DNA of 5,080 bases from an uncultured Bacilli bacterium (GCA_947629195.1 CANRCS010000079.1:1-5080); one strand, 5' to 3'. Counted from the first letter of the stretch, positions 1 to 5,070 are shown. Translations and numbers: made by a program. The notes: generated by a model from the letters alone, not told the origin.

Positions 1-87
1 ATCACTTTCGTCTGCTAAGACTTTATTAGTAAATACATTTAAATTGATGAGGAACAATGTAAAAAATATAATTATATTTTTTTTCAT
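1..87 (-). CDS. Secreted or surface protein, N-terminal fragment (cut by window edge)
   Basis: An open frame starts at an ATG at 87-85 and stays open for 29 codons to the left window edge. It reads as a signal peptide: M-K-K-N, then a hydrophobic stretch of Ile, Phe and Leu at about residues 5-19, then V-L-A|D-E with likely signal peptidase I cleavage after Ala25. The mature protein begins with acidic residues D-E-S-D and its identity is not visible. The ATG shares four bases (ATGA) with the stop of the pilin-like gene, so translation is probably coupled. A weak AAGGA lies at 105-101, about 13 bases upstream. Being third in an operon of membrane and surface proteins, it probably belongs to the same envelope structure, but the function cannot be told from 29 residues. 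Confidence 0.8.
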   Translation of the reverse strand, partial: MKKNIIIFFTLFLINLNVFTNKVLADESD

Positions 88-593
88 TCTTCTACTGTTG
101 TCCTTATTATATCACGCATATCTATTGTAATACATTTATATTCATCTCCATATTTTTCAAATGTACCACCTCTTGCGTCACATTCTTCCTTAGTTGCATT
201 ATCAACATTTACATCTATGTATTTATTAACTGATTTTCTAATTGCATCTGCCATTTTCATTGCATCACTAGGATTAGCAAAACTTTGTAAGCATACTTGC
301 CCAGTTCCATCATTACCATTTACCATATTTATTAAAAATGTAACTATCATTGGAACGAAGAATACTACTACACCTACAATAAGCCTTTTTATAAATGTGC
401 TTTGTGATTTTTTAATTTTATCTTGTTCCTGAGATGTCATTGCTTTAACTAAGTCAAAAGTACCCCATAATATTATTATTATTGGAACAGCAATTTGTAT
501 AAAGTTTAATATATAACCTAGAAAGCCAAATAGTCTATATCCAACTTCACTAGTACATAATTCTACATCTGCTAATATATTAGTATATTCCAT
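84..593 (-). CDS. Two-helix pilin-like (TrbC/VirB2-type) membrane protein
   Basis: This 169-residue protein has two hydrophobic helices, at about residues 28-48 (ending I-L-W-G-T-F-D-L-V-K) and 70-91. They are joined by a short loop rich in Lys and Gln (residues 50-69) that should be cytoplasmic, which places both ends outside. The exported parts carry four cysteines (13, 101, 138, 154), compatible with disulfides. The hairpin resembles the small VirB2/TrbC-type pilin subunits of conjugation systems, including the short pilin-like proteins annotated in mollicute and gut Bacillota genomes. That assignment comes from recalled pattern similarity, not a search. The roughly 75-residue C-terminal tail after helix 2 is long for a plain VirB2 pilin. 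AGGGGAG lies just before the ATG, and the gene sits 13 bases after the Ig-like gene in one operon. Alternative: a generic two-TM envelope protein. Confidence 0.6.
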   Translation of the reverse strand: MEYTNILADVELCTSEVGYRLFGFLGYILNFIQIAVPIIIILWGTFDLVKAMTSQEQDKIKKSQSTFIKRLIVGVVVFFVPMIVTFLINMVNGNDGTGQVCLQSFANPSDAMKMADAIRKSVNKYIDVNVDNATKEECDARGGTFEKYGDEYKCITIDMRDIIRTTVEE

Positions 594-606
594 ATATACT
601 CTCCCC

Positions 607-1053
607 TTATCTAGTTACTTTTAATGTTACAGTATTTGATTTTACATCTTCATTATCAACTGCAACTGCATATATTTCAACTGTTCCTGCTTTTAATCCT
701 GTTAAAACTCCATTGTCTTCTGTTGCAACTGAAGTATCACTTATAACCCATCTAACTTCTTCATTTATATCTTTGTCAAATGTATAAGATAAAACTGCAG
801 TTCCACCAACACTTATTCCAGAAGTAGTATTATTACCTGGTGATAATACCATGCTAGTTCCACTTTCTTTATCTGGGGTTACAGTAATAGCAAGTGTAGA
901 TTCTGCCAATTCTTTTTTACCGTTAGCATTTTTATTGTTATTAATCACTACAATAGTAATTATAACTCCTATTATTACAACAGCCAAAACTCCTAATATA
1001 ATTTTACCTTTTGTTGTTAACTCTACTGATTGTTTATTTTGTGATTCGTTCAT
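607..1053 (-). CDS. Single-pass membrane protein with extracellular bacterial Ig-like (Big_2-type) domain
   Basis: The 148-residue protein has a short polar N-terminus, one transmembrane helix at about residues 18-37 and an N-K linker. From about residue 54 to the end there is a beta-rich domain. The stretch at residues 102-131 (W-V-I-S-D-T-S-V-A, then G-V-L-T-G-L-K-A-G-T-V) is the hallmark of bacterial Ig-like group 2 folds found in intimin/invasin-type and many Gram-positive surface proteins. With no signal cleavage site, the helix should act as an uncleaved anchor with the Ig domain outside. The ATG has a strong AGGAGG 6-7 bases upstream. It is the first gene after a clear promoter and is followed 13 bases later by the pilin-like gene. 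It could scaffold or bind a surface structure built from the next two genes; the ligand is unknown. Confidence 0.75.
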   Translation of the reverse strand: MNESQNKQSVELTTKGKIILGVLAVVIIGVIITIVVINNNKNANGKKELAESTLAITVTPDKESGTSMVLSPGNNTTSGISVGGTAVLSYTFDKDINEEVRWVISDTSVATEDNGVLTGLKAGTVEIYAVAVDNEDVKSNTVTLKVTR

Positions 1054-1082
1054 ATATATCCTCCTCTATTCTTTATAATATA

Positions 1083-1111
1083 ATTTTACATTTTTTACAT
1101 TTTAAAGTCAA
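1083..1111 (-). promoter_or_regulatory. Promoter of the envelope operon
   Basis: On the minus strand TTGACT (1111-1106) and TAAAAT (1088-1083) are separated by exactly 17 bases, with TG directly before the -10 box. Each box differs from the sigma-70/SigA consensus by one base. Transcription would start near 1076, about 20 bases before the ATG of the Ig-like gene. The greA terminator ends just upstream, so the three envelope genes form their own transcription unit. Confidence 0.75.
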
Positions 1112-1143
1112 CATAATTAATCTATAATTGACATATTTCATGT

Positions 1144-1182
1144 AAAAGAAAAAAATACTAAATAGTCTTTATCTAGTATTTT
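1144..1182 (-). terminator. Intrinsic terminator of greA
   Basis: The minus strand reads AAAATACTA (1182-1174), a 13-base loop, then TAGTATTTT (1160-1152), a perfect 9-bp stem followed by TTTTCTTTT. The left arm overlaps the greA TAA stop codon. The stem is AT-rich and so of moderate stability, but the position and U-tract are right. Confidence 0.7.
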
Positions 1183-1648
1183 AACTTATTTCTAATATTT
1201 TTACATCATATTTTCCTTTTGGACTATCAACAGTAACAATTTCATTTTCTTTATGATTCAAAACTGCAATAGCAAGTGGAGATTCATTTGATATTTTATT
1301 GTTAAATGGATCAGACTCTTGACTACCAACAATTTTATATTCTTCTGTTTCATCGTCATCTATATAGGATAATTTAACTGTTGAACCAATAACAACTCTA
1401 CCATTATTTTCACCACTGATTATTTCTACATTATCAATCATTACTTCTAGTTCTTTTATTCTTCCTTCTACTTGAGCTTGTTCATTTCTTGCAGCATCAT
1501 ATTCAGCATTTTCACTCAAATCTCCTAAAGCTCTAGCTTCCTTTAATGATTGAATTACTTCAGGTCTTTTTTCAGTTTTTAAATATTCTAATTCACTAGT
1601 TAATTCTTTTAATCCTTCTTCTGTTAAATATATAGCTTTATTAGCCAT
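1181..1648 (-). CDS. greA: Transcription elongation factor GreA
   Basis: GreA enters the secondary channel of RNA polymerase and stimulates cleavage of backtracked transcripts, rescuing arrested complexes. The 155-residue length is normal for the family. Residues 1-75 form the N-terminal coiled coil, with the signature G-D-L-S-E-N-A-E-Y at 42-50, whose acidic tip residues (D43, E46) help position the catalytic metal. Residues about 80-155 form the FKBP-like C-terminal domain, with S-P-L-A-I-A at 123-128 and the closing G-K-Y-D-V-K-I-L. The start is the ATG at 1648-1646 (M-A-N-K-A). A GTG three codons upstream (1657-1655) is open but is part of the ribosome binding site AGAGGTG, so it is not the start. 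greA follows tRNA-Ala across a terminator and has no clear promoter of its own, so it may be transcribed by readthrough. Confidence 0.97.
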   Translation of the reverse strand: MANKAIYLTEEGLKELTSELEYLKTEKRPEVIQSLKEARALGDLSENAEYDAARNEQAQVEGRIKELEVMIDNVEIISGENNGRVVIGSTVKLSYIDDDETEEYKIVGSQESDPFNNKISNESPLAIAVLNHKENEIVTVDSPKGKYDVKILEIS

Positions 1649-1671
1649 AAAATTCACCTCTTCTATTGTAT

Positions 1672-1704
1672 AAAAAAATATTAAAAATCACTCGAAAGTG
1701 ATTT
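1672..1704 (-). terminator. Terminator or attenuator between tRNA-Ala and greA
   Basis: The minus strand has AAATCACT (1704-1697), loop TTCG, then AGTGATTT (1692-1685), a perfect 8-bp stem. TTAATATTTTTTT follows. This is a typical intrinsic terminator that ends the tRNA transcript 12 bases after the CCA. Because greA begins only 24 bases further on without an obvious promoter, incomplete termination may set greA expression. Confidence 0.8.
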
Positions 1705-1716
1705 AATATTCACAAA

Positions 1717-1793
1717 TGGTGGAGAATGAGGGACTCGAACCCTTGACCCCCACGGTGCAAGCGTGGTGCTCTAGCCAACTGAGCTAATTCCCC
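1717..1793 (-). tRNA. tRNA-Ala (anticodon UGC), CCA encoded
   Basis: The minus strand folds as a full cloverleaf of 77 bases. The acceptor stem is GGGGAAT/ATTCTCC, the D arm GCTC/GAGC, and the anticodon stem CCACG/CGTGG encloses loop CTTGCAC with anticodon TGC (1759-1757). The variable loop is GGGTC and the T loop TTCGAGT. The third acceptor pair is G3:U70, the identity element that alanyl-tRNA synthetase recognises. The discriminator is A73 and the terminal CCA is encoded. The outermost T-stem pair appears to be an A-C mismatch (49/65), while the rest pairs. UGC reads GCA and GCG, and often all four alanine codons in small genomes. It has its own promoter (1825-1853) and terminator, and the synthetase that charges it is encoded about 700 bases upstream. 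Confidence 0.97.
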
Positions 1794-1797
1794 AATA

Positions 1798-1824
1798 ATA
1801 TGTACTGTTTTAAACAGCACATAT
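1798..1824. repeat. 27-bp inverted repeat between promoter and tRNA-Ala
   Basis: Two 13-base arms (1798-1810 and 1812-1824) are reverse complements except at one position (a1804 against c1818), which becomes a G-U pair in the minus-strand RNA. The repeat abuts the -10 box and covers the expected transcription start near 1818. It has no U-tract on either strand, so it is not a terminator. It could be a repressor-type operator or, as RNA, a leader hairpin just before the RNase P cleavage point. Confidence 0.6.
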
Positions 1825-1853
1825 ATAATATCAAAAATAAAAAATAAATGCAA
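1825..1853 (-). promoter_or_regulatory. Promoter of tRNA-Ala
   Basis: The minus strand has TTGCAT (1853-1848), a 17-base T-rich spacer and TATTAT (1830-1825). A TGA before the -10 gives the extended TGnTATnnT form. The start would be near 1818, about 25 bases before the mature tRNA 5' end. The rest of 1854-1912 is plain AT-rich sequence with no convincing terminator for the upstream gene. Confidence 0.75.
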
Positions 1854-1912
1854 GTGTTTTTTAATTTTTTTAACATATCTATAAATTGTATGATTTATTT
1901 TTTATCAAATTA

Positions 1913-2455
1913 CTATTTTTTTAATGTTTTTTTATAAAATTTAGCTATTTCTTTTCCGTTTACTCTATCTTGTATTATTTCATCTTTTTTAAGCCCATAT
2001 GTACCATCAATAATAGATTTTTTAACTTGTTCAAGTTCTTCTTTTTTATTATTTATATTTTTTATTTTATCATTAGATGTTATATTTCTATCAATATTTT
2101 CAGATATATTATTATCTTTATTATTGTTAGTTATACTATCTTTTTTAGGTTTTTTGCTTTCTATATTTTTTTCTTTCTTTTTAGTTTTTTTCTTTGATTT
2201 AAACTTATTTTTAATTTTAGAAAATAATCCTTCTTTTTTTTCTATATCTTGAAGTTTTCCTTCATCTTCTAATTTTGAATATTTTAAAAACTTTTTAATG
2301 TTTCTTATTATAAGTGTTATTGAAGCAACAGATCCTAATAAAAACATTACTGGTGTTACTGTAATTGCTAAGACACTACCTAATATAATAAGTCCACCTG
2401 AAACTAATATCGTTGACAATATTGATGGTTTTTTTATTTCCTTTTTATTTTTCAT
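1913..2455 (-). CDS. Unrecognised lysine-rich membrane protein with N-terminal helix hairpin
   Basis: I do not recognise this 180-residue protein. Residues 11-31 and 33-52 are two hydrophobic segments with almost no loop, so both ends are likely cytoplasmic. Residues 53-75 are charged. Residues about 76-140 are a low-complexity linker of Lys, Asn, Ser and Ile with runs such as K-S-K-K-K-T-K-K-K-E-K. The C-terminal 40 residues look ordered again, with E-E-L-E-Q-V-K-K-S-I-I-D-G-T-Y-G and a closing basic helix. The strongly positive tail would suit contact with membrane phospholipid, RNA or ribosomes, but nothing proves this. The start is an ATG with AAGGGGG 7-9 bases upstream, behind a near-consensus promoter. 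It ends TAG then TAA. It sits between alaS and tRNA-Ala, with no visible functional link. Confidence 0.8.
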   Translation of the reverse strand: MKNKKEIKKPSILSTILVSGGLIILGSVLAITVTPVMFLLGSVASITLIIRNIKKFLKYSKLEDEGKLQDIEKKEGLFSKIKNKFKSKKKTKKKEKNIESKKPKKDSITNNNKDNNISENIDRNITSNDKIKNINNKKEELEQVKKSIIDGTYGLKKDEIIQDRVNGKEIAKFYKKTLKK

Positions 2456-2484
2456 TTCAATTTCCCCCTTTTGACTTGCGATAT

Positions 2485-2512
2485 ATTATATCACAAACCA
2501 AATTTTTGTCAA
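2485..2512 (-). promoter_or_regulatory. Near-consensus promoter for the lysine-rich membrane protein gene
   Basis: The minus strand has TTGACA (2512-2507), a 16-base spacer and TATAAT (2490-2485), with TGA before the -10 (extended form). Both boxes match the SigA consensus exactly. The -35 box overlaps the alaS stop codon (TGA, 2511-2509). The start would be near 2478, giving a leader of about 22 bases with the ribosome binding site in it. The -10 lies in a 13-base palindrome (2480-2492). No terminator separates alaS from this promoter, so alaS readthrough could add to expression. Confidence 0.85.
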
Positions 2513-4290
2513 ATTTCAAGTGTAGCTTTAATTCTTCTTACTCCAGAGCCTACTGCTTCTTCTTTAATAATTGTAAATTTTCCTAATTCTTTAGTATTAT
2601 TTACGTGAGGTCCTCCACATATTTCTTTTGAATAATTACCTATTGTATAAACTTTTACAATTTCACCATACTTGTTACCAAATAATCCAATTGCTCCAGA
2701 TTTTCTAGCATCTTCTAAACTCATTTCTTCACAAGTTACATCTAATTCTTCAGCAATTTTTTGATTTACTATATCTTCAACTTTTTTCTTTTGTTCATCA
2801 GTAAGCTTATGTGGATATGAGAAATCAAATCTTAATCTTTGTGAATTTATATTTGAACCTTTTTGATTAACATCATTACCAAGTACATCTTTTAGAGCTT
2901 GATGAAGTAAATGTGTTGCAGTATGATATTTTATATTTGATTCAGAATGGTCTGACAAACCCCCCTTAAATTTTTGTGATGCACCTTGTCTTGATTTTTC
3001 TTGATGTTCTAAGAAACATTTATTAAATCCTTCTATGTCTACATCCATATTATGTTCTTTAGCAACCTCACAAGTTAATTCTATTGGAAACCCAAAAGTA
3101 TCATATAATCTAAATGCTGTTTTCCCATTTATACATGTAATATTTTGTTTCTTTAATATTTCAGATATTTTAACAAATTCTCTTAATCCTTTTTCTAAAG
3201 TTTTTGAAAATTTATTTTTTTCAGTTTCTAAAACTTCTAATATTCTATCTTTATTTCTTTGTATTTCAGGATAATATTTTTTATATTGATTAATAATTAT
3301 AGTAGCAATTTCTCTATCAAAATTACTATTAATATCGATTTCTAATTTTTTTGCATATCTTATCATTCTTCTTATTAATCTTCTTAAAATATAACCTTGG
3401 TCAGTATTAGAAGGAACAATATTTGCATCATCTGCACTTATTATTACAATTGCTCTTAAATGGTCTGCAATAATTCTAATACATCTATCATCTTCTTCAT
3501 TTTCTCCATATTTTTTATTTGAAACTTGTTCTATTTTTTTAATTATATCTTTCCATATAGAAGTTTTATAATTGTCATCAACATTTTCTAATATAGCGCT
3601 AACTCTTTCTACACCCATTCCTGTATCTACATTTTTTTGTTTTAATGCCACAAATGTATTATCTTCTAATTTTTCATATTCCATAAATACATTATTCCAG
3701 ATTTCTACCCATCTTTCATCTTCTGGGTCATATTGTTCTGGAGTATCTTCATTGCTTCTAAAATAGAATATTTCAGTATCTGGTCCACATGGTCCAATAT
3801 TTCCAGCAGGTCCCCACCAATTATTTTTTTCATCTAAATAGCAAATTCTTTCTTTTGGAATACCTAAATCCATCCATATTTGAGCACTTTCAGTATCTGC
3901 AGGTACAAATTCATTCCCTTTAAAAACTGTGACTGCTAATTTTTCAACAGGAATTTTTAAAACACTAGTCAAAAATTCAAAACTCCAAGAAATAGATTCT
4001 TTTTTAAAATAATCTCCTAAAGACCAATTACCTAACATTTCAAAAAATGTATGGTGTGTTTTATCTCCAACTTCATCTAAATCAGTTAATCTAAAACACT
4101 TTTGATAATTGGTTAATCTTTTTCCTAATGGATGTTTTTCACCCATTAAATATGGAATTAATGGTTGCATACCAGCAGTATTAAATAAACAAGTAGGATC
4201 ATTTTCAGGAATAATAGATGCTGATTCTAATTTTTTATGTTTTTTTGATATAAAAAAGTCAATATATAAATCTTTTAAATTCTTTGCCAT
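2509..4290 (-). CDS. alaS: Alanyl-tRNA synthetase, compact form lacking C-Ala region
   Basis: The enzyme attaches alanine to tRNA-Ala (class II, EC 6.1.1.7) and clears mischarged Ser/Gly. Class II motifs are visible: motif 2 region at residues 63-95 (Q-K-C-F-R ... F-F-E-M-L-G-N-W-S-L-G-D-Y-F), G-P-C-G-P-D-T-E at 167-174, and motif 3 G-M-G-V-E-R at 224-229. The tRNA-recognition region around 272-312 has I-A-D-H-L-R-A and Y-I-L-R-R-L-I-R-R. The editing site keeps its four metal ligands, H456/H460 (H-T-A-T-H) and C558/H562 (C-G-G-P-H). At 593 residues it is far shorter than the usual 850-900. HxxxH comes about 100 residues earlier than in E. coli (H564), so the beta-barrel part of the editing domain is missing, and the protein stops after the editing domain with no coiled coil or C-Ala. 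It resembles, from memory, short AlaRS forms of candidate-phyla bacteria. AGAGGTG precedes the ATG. Confidence 0.95.
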   Translation of the reverse strand: MAKNLKDLYIDFFISKKHKKLESASIIPENDPTCLFNTAGMQPLIPYLMGEKHPLGKRLTNYQKCFRLTDLDEVGDKTHHTFFEMLGNWSLGDYFKKESISWSFEFLTSVLKIPVEKLAVTVFKGNEFVPADTESAQIWMDLGIPKERICYLDEKNNWWGPAGNIGPCGPDTEIFYFRSNEDTPEQYDPEDERWVEIWNNVFMEYEKLEDNTFVALKQKNVDTGMGVERVSAILENVDDNYKTSIWKDIIKKIEQVSNKKYGENEEDDRCIRIIADHLRAIVIISADDANIVPSNTDQGYILRRLIRRMIRYAKKLEIDINSNFDREIATIIINQYKKYYPEIQRNKDRILEVLETEKNKFSKTLEKGLREFVKISEILKKQNITCINGKTAFRLYDTFGFPIELTCEVAKEHNMDVDIEGFNKCFLEHQEKSRQGASQKFKGGLSDHSESNIKYHTATHLLHQALKDVLGNDVNQKGSNINSQRLRFDFSYPHKLTDEQKKKVEDIVNQKIAEELDVTCEEMSLEDARKSGAIGLFGNKYGEIVKVYTIGNYSKEICGGPHVNNTKELGKFTIIKEEAVGSGVRRIKATLEI

Positions 4291-4853
4291 TATAACACCT
4301 CTTCTAACATTTTAATTATTTTATTTTTATAACTATCTAAATCTTTATCATTATCAATTATATAATCATAATTTTCATCAGGATAATCATCAAGTGCAGT
4401 TTCTGTTTTATGTTTTTCTTGTTCTTTTGTTAATTCACTATCAAAATCAGTTCTAACTACTTTTACTACTATTGTATCTTTATATTTATTTTTAATACTT
4501 TCTATTTCCATTGGAAATCTTATATCATCTATAGTTATCACATCAAAAAAATGTGATAATATTTCTATATCTTCTATTGTTCTATCTATGAAAAATGTTG
4601 GTTTATTTAATTTTTCTCTTATGATATCAGTTCCAAGTTGTTGTAATAATTCTCTAGGTTTTGTACTTTCCTTACCATCCCATCCAAAAAATTGTTTTGC
4701 ATAAGTTTTAAGGTATAGTGCGATTAAAGTATTCGCACTTTTCATAGATTTCTTTTCTGCATATTCTTTAATAATATTCCCCATTGTTGTTTTTCCATGT
4801 CTTGCTTTTCCACAAATTAAAAATATTTTAGCATTTTTTTCTTTTAATTCCAT
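4290..4853 (-). CDS. P-loop kinase, deoxynucleoside monophosphate kinase-like
   Basis: This 187-residue protein has a Walker A motif, G-K-A-R-H-G-K-T, at residues 15-22 right after the first beta strand. Further motifs are L-L-Q-Q-L-G-T-D-I-I-R at 69-79, I-D-D-I-R-F-P at 108-114, V-V-K-V-V-R-T at 129-135, H-K-T-E-T-A-L at 148-154 and D-Y-I-I-D-N-D at 163-169. This order (LQxxGTxxxR, DDxRFPxE, a late HxxE..L and a closing D/N strand) is that of phage T4-type dNMP kinases and related small nucleotide kinases, which phosphorylate dNMPs with ATP. The family call is from recalled motifs; substrate is unproven, and dephospho-CoA kinase or adenylate kinase relatives are the alternatives. It is the first gene after the T-box leader, with GGGAGG about 5 bases before its ATG. 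Its TAA stop overlaps the alaS ATG by one base, so the two are co-expressed. Confidence 0.75.
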   Translation of the reverse strand: MELKEKNAKIFLICGKARHGKTTMGNIIKEYAEKKSMKSANTLIALYLKTYAKQFFGWDGKESTKPRELLQQLGTDIIREKLNKPTFFIDRTIEDIEILSHFFDVITIDDIRFPMEIESIKNKYKDTIVVKVVRTDFDSELTKEQEKHKTETALDDYPDENYDYIIDNDKDLDSYKNKIIKMLEEVL

Positions 4854-4870
4854 AATATCCTCCCTTTTAT

Positions 4871-4909
4871 AAATAAAAAGAACTCACAATCCAATAAAGG
4901 AGTGAATTC
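4871..4909 (-). terminator. T-box regulatory terminator
   Basis: The minus strand has GAATTCAC-TCC (4909-4899), a short loop, then GGA-(TT)-GTGAGTTC (4892-4880). This gives 11 pairs with a two-base bulge and one G-T pair, followed by TTTTTATTT. It shares bases with the antiterminator (4897-4925), so the two folds exclude each other. When uncharged tRNA-Ala is scarce this terminator should form and stop transcription before the kinase-alaS operon. Confidence 0.88.
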
Positions 4910-5070
4910 TCACGGTACCATCCTTAGTTTAACTTAATTTATATAACGGTATTAACCGGCAGAAATTACTCTGCACTAAAAAGTAGCTTCACTATTTATT
5001 TTTATTAGTTTCCACCAACCACTAACTCTCTATTAAAAACTAAAATAGTTACTCGTCTTTTTTAAGTTTT
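4871..5070 (-). promoter_or_regulatory. T-box leader, alanine-specific, controlling the kinase-alaS operon
   Basis: All main T-box parts are visible on the minus strand. The stem I base pairs ACTT..AAAAAG with CTTTTTAGT. The specifier loop has AGTA (5053-5050) facing GAA (4990-4988), followed by specifier GCU (4987-4985, alanine) and then A. ACTATTT/AAATAGT closes it above. The AG bulge AGAGAG is at 5031-5026 and the distal loop GGTTGGTGGAA at 5020-5010. Two adjacent hairpins follow, GCAGA/TCTGC (4974-4959) and CGGT/ACCG (4958-4947, stem III, followed by TTA). The T-box core AGGATGGTACCGTG is at 4924-4911. In the antiterminator, AAGG (4925-4922) pairs with CCTT (4900-4897), and GTGA pairs with TCAC. 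The bulge UGGU (4920-4917) complements an ACCA tRNA end. Uncharged tRNA-Ala should stabilise the antiterminator and switch the operon on. The promoter probably lies beyond the right edge. Confidence 0.95.

Noticed and set aside
217..432. Plus-strand open frame of 71 codons, opposite the pilin-like gene
   Set aside because: It lies wholly antisense to a gene with clear membrane helices and a good ribosome binding site, and it shows no family features.
851..1078. Plus-strand open frame of 75 codons with hydrophobic content
   Set aside because: The hydrophobicity is the antisense reading of the transmembrane segment of the Ig-domain gene. It is a shadow.
1667..1672. TATACA as a -10 box for greA
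   Set aside because: There is no acceptable -35 at 16-18 bases and the start would fall inside the ribosome binding site, leaving almost no leader.
1856..1912. Possible terminator after the lysine-rich protein gene
   Set aside because: Only 4-bp AT stems can be drawn in this stretch, which is not enough to call a terminator.
1913..2030. G-T-Y-G segment near the C-terminus as a CW_7-like cell-wall-binding repeat
   Set aside because: Only the short G-x-Y-G pattern matches. The expected downstream Gly-Tyr-Asp and Val-Asn positions are missing, and the protein has no export signal for that region.
1970..2197. Plus-strand open frame rich in Phe and Ile
   Set aside because: It is the mirror of the Lys/Asn-rich linker (AAA/AAT codons read backwards as TTT/ATT), not a gene.
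2509..2600. alaS as a frameshifted or truncated pseudogene
   Set aside because: The frame is uninterrupted, all catalytic and editing residues are present, the end after G-V-R-R-I-K-A is natural for an editing domain, and the sequence beyond the stop is a promoter rather than leftover alaS coding sequence.
3035..4315. Three plus-strand open frames (3035-3274, 3572-3766, 4109-4315) opposite alaS
   Set aside because: All are antisense to the well-conserved alaS frame and none has recognisable domains.
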